A DNA stretch of 13,810 nt from JBDRMV01 sp043811795. Its GTDB lineage: Bacteria; CG03. Below are positions 8,956 through 13,810 of the stretch, piece after piece. The stretch lies in assembly GCA_043811795.1 (NCBI GenBank), contig JBDRMV010000094.1, positions 1-13,810 on the forward strand. Direction: 5' to 3'. Numbering within the stretch: position 1 is the first letter of the stretch; every line of letters starts with the position of its first letter. The notes beneath the pieces were generated by a model. It did no database searches. It was not told the DNA's origin and saw nothing but the letters and a program-made list of their open reading frames with translations. Made by a program: the position numbers and the translations under genes.

Positions 8956-9007
8956 GGGTCACCTCTATTTTTTCTTACGATATAAAAGTAAAAAATAGAA
9001 GTGACCC
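8956..9007 (+). repeat. Second internal hairpin of the element
   Basis: Arm GGGTCACCTCTATTTTTT (8956-8973) faces AAAAAATAGAAGTGACCC (8990-9007) across a 16-nt loop, with one mismatch. The arms also match the first hairpin in the opposite order. Positions 8845-8866 are a perfect 22-bp inverted repeat of 8991-9012, and 8884-8900 a perfect 17-bp inverted repeat of 8956-8972. The whole is therefore also one large nested palindrome. Confidence 0.85.
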
Positions 9008-9035
9008 ATTTTCTGGAATCAAGTGCATATGCCTA

Positions 9036-9044
9036 TTGATTTAT
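9036..9044. repeat. Right putative target-site duplication TTGATTTAT
   Basis: Identical to 8768-8776, directly after the right terminal inverted repeat. The 9-bp match at both element boundaries is the main evidence for insertion by transposition. Confidence 0.65.
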
Positions 9045-9143
9045 TTGATAACGTTTCTTTTACAGCCCTGCCTGCCCGCAAAAATAAGAAATCCTTTTCT
9101 ACACTACCTCAGGCGAATATTCTGCGCAATTTGAATCCTTTGC

Positions 9144-9172
9144 TTGACAGGAAACATCTAAAATGATAAATT
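9144..9172 (+). promoter_or_regulatory. Likely promoter of the hrcA operon
   Basis: A consensus -35 TTGACA lies at 9144-9149. The -10 is weaker: TAAATT (9167-9172, 17-nt spacer, 4 of 6 matches) or the overlapping GATAAA (9165-9170). The predicted start falls near 9179, inside CIRCE, which is the usual geometry for HrcA repression. The spacer 9045-9143 upstream shows no other structure I can support. Confidence 0.65.
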
Positions 9173-9197
9173 AGCACCTTGTTGGAAAGAGTGCTAA
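9171..9197 (+). promoter_or_regulatory. CIRCE operator (HrcA binding site)
   Basis: TTAGCACCT, 9 nt, GAGTGCTAA. The consensus is TTAGCACTC-N9-GAGTGCTAA. The right arm matches 9 of 9 and the left arm 7 of 9, with its two inner bases swapped (CT for TC). It ends 24 nt before the hrcA ATG and overlaps the predicted transcription start. Its position in front of an hrcA-grpE-dnaK-dnaJ operon makes the assignment secure. Confidence 0.95.
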
Positions 9198-9221
9198 ACG
9201 CAAAATTTGGGGGCGTGTCTT

Positions 9222-10226
9222 ATGTTAAAAGAAGAAGAACCGTTACCGGAAATAAAGAAACGGGACAAAAACATACTGCTTGCGGTAATAAAGGAATTTA
9301 TCAGCAACCGGAGGCCGACCGGCTCAAAATTTTTGAATGTCAAATACAACCTCGGCGTTTCGCCCGCAACCATACGGAACGTTTTTGCCTCTTTCGAAAA
9401 AAAAGGTTTTCTGACTCATTCTTTTCAATGCTCCGGCCGTCTGCCGACCACAAAAGGGCTGAAGTTTTACGTTGACAGCATTCTTGACCGCGGAGAAATA
9501 ATGGACGGGACAAAAATTGACGAATTCGAAGGATTCTTGGAAGAGACGACGCTGCTTAAAAGAGCGTCGCACATTCTTTCGACGTATTCCGACTGGATCG
9601 GAATAGCGGGTTCTCTTGAAAAAAATCCCGAAATACGGGACTGCGACATAAAACTGATTTCGGAAGACAGGATTCTTCTTTTCATCATTACGGTCCAGGG
9701 TAAAATTTACGAGGGGCTCATAAAACTCCCCGAAAAAATATCAAACAGCACTTTTGTCTTTATCAGGAAAATTGTCAGGAGCGCAAAAGGGAAAAATGCC
9801 TTCTTCCTGGAGGAAAAATTCAGAAAAATCTACGAGGAAAACCGTAAGATACTGTCCCTGATAGAGGAAAAAACAGCGGTATTGCGGTCTGCGAAAGTTT
9901 CTTTCCACACAAGCATAAGTCCGTCTGTTTTTGAAAAAAGAATAACCTCTACGGCTAAACTGTTTTCCGTTATCGAAAACGAGCAGATTCTGATTTCGCA
10001 GATATCCGGCAGCATCCGCGAAAACGAGCACGATGTTGAATTCTACCACGAAATGCTACCCGAGGAATTTAAGGGTCTGGCTATCGTCATGTCAAATTTC
10101 AGGATAGGCGGCACTCAATACATCTGCTGTGTCCTCGGGCCCCAGTTTATGAATTACATGCGGGTCCTACCGCTGGTCAAAGGCACATCGCGGGTGGTGC
10201 AAAAAAGATTGACGGAGGTTCTGTAA
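9222..10226 (+). CDS. hrcA: HrcA, heat-inducible transcription repressor
   Basis: This 334-residue dimeric repressor binds CIRCE and silences the chaperone operon; in studied species its folding depends on the GroE chaperonin. The N-terminal winged helix covers about residues 12-85, with LGVSPATIRN (44-53) as the recognition segment and SGRLPTTKG (71-79) leading into YVD. The C-terminal part has the family motif GPQFMNYMRV (306-315). The middle of the protein is poorly conserved, as is usual for HrcA. I chose the ATG at 9222 because GGGGG at 9209-9213 lies 8 nt upstream as a ribosome site; a TTG at 9207 would overlap that site. The gene is first in its operon, and its stop overlaps the grpE start by one base (TAATG). 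Autoregulation through the upstream CIRCE is expected. Confidence 0.95.
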   Translation: MLKEEEPLPEIKKRDKNILLAVIKEFISNRRPTGSKFLNVKYNLGVSPATIRNVFASFEKKGFLTHSFQCSGRLPTTKGLKFYVDSILDRGEIMDGTKIDEFEGFLEETTLLKRASHILSTYSDWIGIAGSLEKNPEIRDCDIKLISEDRILLFIITVQGKIYEGLIKLPEKISNSTFVFIRKIVRSAKGKNAFFLEEKFRKIYEENRKILSLIEEKTAVLRSAKVSFHTSISPSVFEKRITSTAKLFSVIENEQILISQISGSIRENEHDVEFYHEMLPEEFKGLAIVMSNFRIGGTQYICCVLGPQFMNYMRVLPLVKGTSRVVQKRLTEVL

Positions 10227-10792
10227 TGAACAAAACCCATAAAGAAAAAAATGAAAATGAAATAAAAAAGACGGACAGCGGCGGAGAACTTAAAATTCCG
10301 CCGCAAATACTCTTAAAAGAAAAGGAAAAAGCAGAAGATTATTATAAACAGCTCATCACCCTGAAAGCCGAATTTGAAAATTACAGAAAAAGAAGCGAAA
10401 AGGATATTAACAATTTAATTCTCACGGAAAGGAAAAACATTCTTGCCGCTTTCCTGCCCGTTATGGATAATCTTTTAAAAATAAAAGAATTGGTAAACTG
10501 CGGTCACACGGATTTAAATAAAAGCGTTGAAATTGTAATGAAGGAACTGGAAAAAATTTTCGCGGGGTTCAAAATAAAAAGAATGGCCTGTGCCGGCGAA
10601 AAATTTTCCCCGGCGGCTCACAACGCAGTACTTTCGGAAAAGACCGGAAAATTCAAAGCAGGGGAAATAATAAAAGTTATCGACAACGGCTATTACTGCG
10701 GAGAGGACGTTCTTAAACCCGCAAATGTCGTCGTTGCAGAAAATGAAGAACCCGAAACGAAAGACGGAACAGAAAAAGAAGGAGGAAAATAA
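10226..10792 (+). CDS. grpE: GrpE, nucleotide exchange factor of DnaK
   Basis: GrpE works as a dimer that drives ADP release from DnaK in the cytoplasm. The protein has 188 residues, a normal length. A charged, lysine-rich tail (1-30) precedes a long coiled-coil helix (about 30-75) containing NYRKR (53-57). LPVMDNL (77-83) and the C-terminal beta-domain follow, with FSPAAHNAV (127-135), GEIIKVIDNGY (145-155) and LKPANVVV (163-170), all hallmark GrpE positions. GGAGG at 10214-10218 sits 7 nt before the ATG. The start codon shares its A with the hrcA stop, so translation is probably coupled. One base separates its stop from the dnaK start. The extreme C-terminus is a short acidic/lysine tail of no clear function. 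Confidence 0.96.
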   Translation: MNKTHKEKNENEIKKTDSGGELKIPPQILLKEKEKAEDYYKQLITLKAEFENYRKRSEKDINNLILTERKNILAAFLPVMDNLLKIKELVNCGHTDLNKSVEIVMKELEKIFAGFKIKRMACAGEKFSPAAHNAVLSEKTGKFKAGEIIKVIDNGYYCGEDVLKPANVVVAENEEPETKDGTEKEGGK

Positions 10793-10793
10793 A

Positions 10794-12722
10794 ATGGCTC
10801 ATGTTCTCGGAATCGATTTAGGAACGACAAATTCCTGTATGGCTGTGCTTGAAGCGGGGAAGCCCACAATCATCACTAACGCCGAAGGCGCCAGAACGAC
10901 GCCGTCTATCGTCGCGTTTACCGAAAAAGGGGAAGAACTCATCGGGCTGCTGGCTAAAAGGCAGGCAATCACGAACCCGATGAGAACCGTTTTTTCCACA
11001 AAAAGATTTATGGGCATGAAGCTTCACAGCCCCGCCATAGAAATCGACAAAAAGCACGTCCCATACACCCTCACGGAAGCGGCCAACGGCGATGTCAGGT
11101 TCAGAATCGACGGACGGGACTACAGCCCGCCCGAAATCTCCGCAAAGATTCTGCGGAAACTCAAGGTTGACGCGGAAAATTATCTCAGCGAAAAAATTAC
11201 TGATGCCGTGATAACTGTCCCCGCTTATTTCAACGATTCCCAGCGGTCCGCTACAAAAAAGGCGGGAGAAATCGCAGGTTTTAACGTCCTGCGGATTATA
11301 AACGAACCTACGGCGGCGGCGCTGGCTTACGGGCTCGAAAAGAAAAAAAACGAACTGATAGCCGTTTATGACCTCGGCGGCGGGACTTTCGACATTTCAA
11401 TACTTGAAATAGGCGATGGCGTTTTTGAGGTGAAATCAACAAACGGCGACACCCACCTCGGCGGGGACGACTTCGACCAGAAGATAATCGCATGGCTGTG
11501 CGGGGAGTTCAAAAAGGATCAGGGCGTGGATTTGACAAAAGACAACATGGCTTTACAGCGCCTGAAAGAGGCGTCCGAAAAGGCAAAAACGGAACTCTCA
11601 ACATCCCTTGAAACCGAAATAAACCTCCCTTTCATAACGGCCGACGCTTCCGGCCCGAAACATCTGAGTATAAAAATAACCCGCTCGAAACTTGAACAGC
11701 TGACGGAAGAATTCGTTGAAAAAACAATAGAGCCGTGCAGGAAAGCGATGGCGGATGCAAAAATCAGTTCGTCGGACATCAAGGAAATTATCCTCGTGGG
11801 AGGACAGACAAGAATGCCTCTCGTGCAGGAAACGGTTAAAAAGATTTTCGGCAGGGAGCCGCATAAAGGCGTAAATCCGGATGAAGTCGTGGCGGCCGGA
11901 GCGGCCATTCAGGCGGGAATCATAAAAGGGGACGTAAAAGACGTGGTTCTACTCGACGTCACCCCTCTCTCGCTCGGGATTGAAACGCTCGGCAATGTTT
12001 TTACGAAACTCATTGAAAGAAACACCACAATCCCGACGAAGAAAAGCCAGATATTCTCCACCGCCGCAGACAACCAGCCCGCCGTTACCGTCCATGTCCT
12101 TCAGGGGGAAAGACCAATGGCAAAAGACAATAAATCGCTGGGCCAGTTCGAGTTAACAGGGATTCCGCCCGCGCCGAGGGGTGTGCCGCAGATAGAGGTA
12201 ACTTTCGACATTGACACAAACGGCATATTAAACGTTTCCGCAAAGGATAAGGCGACCGGAAAGTCGCAGAACATCGTGATAAAGTCCTCTTCCGGCCTCT
12301 CCGACGAAGAGGTGGAAAAACTCAAGAAAGAAGCGAAAGAGCACGAAGAAGAAGACAAGAAAAAAAGGGAACTGGTGGAGGCGAGAAACCAGCTGGACAA
12401 CATGATATACTCGGTTGAAAAAAGCATGAAGGACCTCGGGGACAAAATCACTTCCGACGAAAAAAAGAAAGTGGAAGAAGAATTGAAAAAAGCAAAAGAA
12501 TCCCTCAAATCCGAAGACGCCGAAAAAATTGCAAAAGCAAAAGAATCCCTTGAAAAAACAACCCATTCTCTCGCGGAAAAAGCATACAAGGCATCGACGC
12601 AGCAACAGCAGCAACAGCAGCAGCAAAGCGCACAGGAAGAGCCGGAAAACCATGACAAAAAAGAAAAACGCGAAAATGTTGTTGACGCCGAAGTGGAAGA
12701 CGAAGGCAAAGATGAAAAGTAA
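10794..12722 (+). CDS. dnaK: DnaK, Hsp70 chaperone
   Basis: This 642-residue ATP-dependent chaperone binds exposed hydrophobic peptides and cycles with DnaJ and GrpE. The nucleotide-binding domain has GIDLGTTNS (6-14), INEPTAAALAYGL, YDLGGGTFD (192-200; T198 is the expected autophosphorylation site) and ILVGGQTRMP (333-342). The allosteric linker is VVLLDV (384-389), followed by the substrate-binding beta-domain and helical lid. Residues around FSTKRFMG correspond to the nucleotide-binding-domain segment found in diderm but not most monoderm DnaKs. The tail holds nine consecutive glutamines (603-611) and ends in a charged stretch with NVVDAEVEDE, close to the usual VVDAE ending. The ATG at 10794 has GGAGG 8 nt upstream; an in-frame upstream start at 10725 would add 23 residues from inside grpE and is rejected. 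Confidence 0.98.
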   Translation: MAHVLGIDLGTTNSCMAVLEAGKPTIITNAEGARTTPSIVAFTEKGEELIGLLAKRQAITNPMRTVFSTKRFMGMKLHSPAIEIDKKHVPYTLTEAANGDVRFRIDGRDYSPPEISAKILRKLKVDAENYLSEKITDAVITVPAYFNDSQRSATKKAGEIAGFNVLRIINEPTAAALAYGLEKKKNELIAVYDLGGGTFDISILEIGDGVFEVKSTNGDTHLGGDDFDQKIIAWLCGEFKKDQGVDLTKDNMALQRLKEASEKAKTELSTSLETEINLPFITADASGPKHLSIKITRSKLEQLTEEFVEKTIEPCRKAMADAKISSSDIKEIILVGGQTRMPLVQETVKKIFGREPHKGVNPDEVVAAGAAIQAGIIKGDVKDVVLLDVTPLSLGIETLGNVFTKLIERNTTIPTKKSQIFSTAADNQPAVTVHVLQGERPMAKDNKSLGQFELTGIPPAPRGVPQIEVTFDIDTNGILNVSAKDKATGKSQNIVIKSSSGLSDEEVEKLKKEAKEHEEEDKKKRELVEARNQLDNMIYSVEKSMKDLGDKITSDEKKKVEEELKKAKESLKSEDAEKIAKAKESLEKTTHSLAEKAYKASTQQQQQQQQQSAQEEPENHDKKEKRENVVDAEVEDEGKDEK

Positions 12723-12739
12723 CGGCAGGAAATCCTAAC

Positions 12740-13810
12740 TTGTCTTCCAAAAGAGATTATTACGAAATCCTCGGCGTTTCAAAGAACGCAGCGGTTGATG
12801 ACTTAAAGGCATCTTACCGGAAACTCGCCTTAAAATACCATCCGGACAGGGTTCCCGAGGACAAAAAGAAAGAGGCGGAAGAAAAGTTCAAGGAAATCTC
12901 CGAAGCGTATGCTGTCCTTTCCGACCCCGAAAAAAGAGTAAAGTATGACAAATTCGGCCATGCCGGAATAGACCAGCAGTACTCGTCCGAAGACATTTTC
13001 AGGGGCGCCGATTTTTCGTCTATTTTTGAAGACCTCGGAGTCGGCGGAGACATCTTCAGCAGTTTTTTCAGGGGCAGTTCCGGAGAAAGTTTCTTCGGAG
13101 GCCGACACAGGCACGCTGCCCGGCCGGGCGGAAAAGACGTGGAAATTCAGGTTGCAATCGAACTCTCCGAAGCGTTTCACGGAACCGAAAAAGAAATTTC
13201 ATACATGCGGGCAAAAAGATGCCCTTCATGCGGGGGCGCGGGCGCAAAACCCGGCACAAAACCGTCGAAATGCCCTCTCTGTAAAGGCAGGGGCGTTGTT
13301 ACGGAGGGAAGTTTCATCTTTTCGCTGCAAAGAACCTGCCCCGAGTGCGGCGGGCGGGGCTCCGTAATAAAACACAGGTGCAGAACATGCGGCGGCCACG
13401 GTCTTGTAAAAAGCCGCGAAACGCTCAAGGTAAAAATTCCGCCGGGCGTTCTCTCGGGAACGTCGCTGCGGGTGAGAGGTAAGGGCTATGAGTCCCCCGA
13501 GGGAATCCCCGGAAACCTTTATGTCGTCGTGGCGATTGCTCCTTCCGAAAAATTTGAAAGGGACGGAACCGACCTCAAAACAGAGGTGGAAATTCCCTAC
13601 CCCGTCGCCGTCCTCGGGGGAAAAATCTCCGTGCCGACGATAGACAGAAACATCCAGATGAAAATTCCTCCCGGATGCAAAGACGGGCAGGTCTTCCGGC
13701 TCGGCGGATACGGAATGCCCCGTCTGAACGCGTCTTACAGGGGAGACCTTTTCGTAACGGTGAGCATTTTCGTGCCTCAAAAAATATCCTCAAAAGAAAA
13801 GCATTTTCTT
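12740..13810 (+). CDS. dnaJ: DnaJ, Hsp40 co-chaperone (C-terminus cut by the window edge)
   Basis: DnaJ delivers substrates to DnaK and stimulates its ATPase. There are 357 codons visible of the usual 370-380. The J domain covers about residues 4-70 (DYYEILGV, then YHPDR with HPD at 34-36). A Gly/Phe-rich region follows (about 89-132, with repeated IF, FF and GG). The zinc domain has all four CxxCxGxG motifs intact, with cysteines at 161/164, 178/181, 200/203 and 214/217, and then the C-terminal beta-domains (VKIPPGV, MKIPPGC). This is a type I DnaJ. No ATG or GTG lies between the dnaK stop and the J domain, so TTG at 12740 is the best start, with AGGA at 12727-12730 as ribosome site. It lies 17 nt after dnaK and is surely cotranscribed. 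Confidence 0.95.
   Translation, partial: MSSKRDYYEILGVSKNAAVDDLKASYRKLALKYHPDRVPEDKKKEAEEKFKEISEAYAVLSDPEKRVKYDKFGHAGIDQQYSSEDIFRGADFSSIFEDLGVGGDIFSSFFRGSSGESFFGGRHRHAARPGGKDVEIQVAIELSEAFHGTEKEISYMRAKRCPSCGGAGAKPGTKPSKCPLCKGRGVVTEGSFIFSLQRTCPECGGRGSVIKHRCRTCGGHGLVKSRETLKVKIPPGVLSGTSLRVRGKGYESPEGIPGNLYVVVAIAPSEKFERDGTDLKTEVEIPYPVAVLGGKISVPTIDRNIQMKIPPGCKDGQVFRLGGYGMPRLNASYRGDLFVTVSIFVPQKISSKEKHFL

Larger units (their letters stand above)
8777..9035. mobile_element. MITE-like non-coding palindromic element, 259 bp, with 9-bp flanking direct repeats
   Basis: Terminal inverted repeats lie at 8775-8795 and 9016-9036; 19 of 21 positions match, including an unbroken 14-bp core ATAGGCATATGCAC. The 9-bp direct repeat TTGATTTAT flanks the element at 8768-8776 and 9036-9044 and looks like a target-site duplication. 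Removing the element plus one repeat leaves a plausible continuous spacer. The interior has no credible ORF but has extensive internal symmetry. A non-autonomous element mobilised in trans by a DDE-type transposase making 8-9 bp duplications would fit; the family is not identified. It separates the two divergent promoters without disrupting either. Confidence 0.72.

Noticed and set aside
8850..9007. Rho-independent terminators
   Set aside because: The hairpins are strong, but no gene ends into them: both neighbours start facing away. The T runs belong to the stem rather than following it.
9207..9221. Upstream TTG start for hrcA
   Set aside because: It overlaps the G-rich ribosome site that serves the ATG at 9222, and HrcA similarity starts after that ATG.
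9179..9475. Alternative 98-codon plus-strand frame overlapping hrcA
   Set aside because: It starts inside CIRCE and is a different frame from the one encoding the HrcA winged helix.
10725..10793. Upstream in-frame start for dnaK
   Set aside because: DnaK proteins begin directly before the GIDLGTTNS loop; the ATG at 10794 has a good GGAGG, and the extension lies within grpE.
12101..12750. Minus-strand frames opposite the dnaK tail, rich in Phe, Ser and Cys/Leu
   Set aside because: They are the complement of the Lys/Glu/Gln-rich DnaK lid and tail; the composition is explained by the sense gene.

Overview
The window comes from a bacterium, read as two divergent transcription units. The right third is a textbook heat-shock operon, hrcA-grpE-dnaK-dnaJ, preceded by a CIRCE operator. 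The left two thirds is the start of one giant minus-strand gene for an exported tandem-repeat protein. DnaK carries the nucleotide-binding-domain segment that is characteristic of diderm bacteria. Moderate GC, an A-rich coding style, a TTG start for dnaJ and the giant repeat protein would all suit an uncultured diderm lineage (for example an Omnitrophota- or Elusimicrobiota-like group). That placement is inference; nothing here fixes the phylum.

Positions 1-8699 (minus strand) form one uninterrupted reading frame of 2,899 visible codons. It starts at 8699 and runs off the left edge without a stop. It encodes a Sec signal peptide, a beta-rich N-terminal region of about 500 residues, and then about 19 tandem units of roughly 125 residues. 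The units look like Ig-like/NEW3-type beta-sandwiches, and each ends in an Asp-rich loop of the form DDDGxPxDxF. At the left end a two-unit module of 714 bp has been duplicated recently: 1-306 and 715-1020 differ at only about 9 positions. The gene has a perfect TTGACA-N17-TATAAT promoter so close to the ATG that the mRNA would be almost leaderless.

Positions 8700-9221 are the divergent intergenic region. It holds the minus-strand promoter and then a 259-bp MITE-like element (8777-9035). The element has about 20-bp imperfect terminal inverted repeats, is flanked by a 9-bp direct repeat TTGATTTAT, and contains two strong hairpins built from four copies of one 17-18 bp motif. The hrcA promoter and CIRCE follow.

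Positions 9222-13810 hold hrcA (repressor), grpE (nucleotide exchange factor), dnaK (Hsp70) and dnaJ (Hsp40 co-chaperone, cut by the right edge). The genes overlap or lie within 17 nt of one another. The expected circuit is that HrcA represses its own operon at CIRCE and is released on heat shock, while DnaK, DnaJ and GrpE work together as the Hsp70 folding machine. No functional link between the giant surface protein and the chaperone operon is visible beyond the shared intergenic region.
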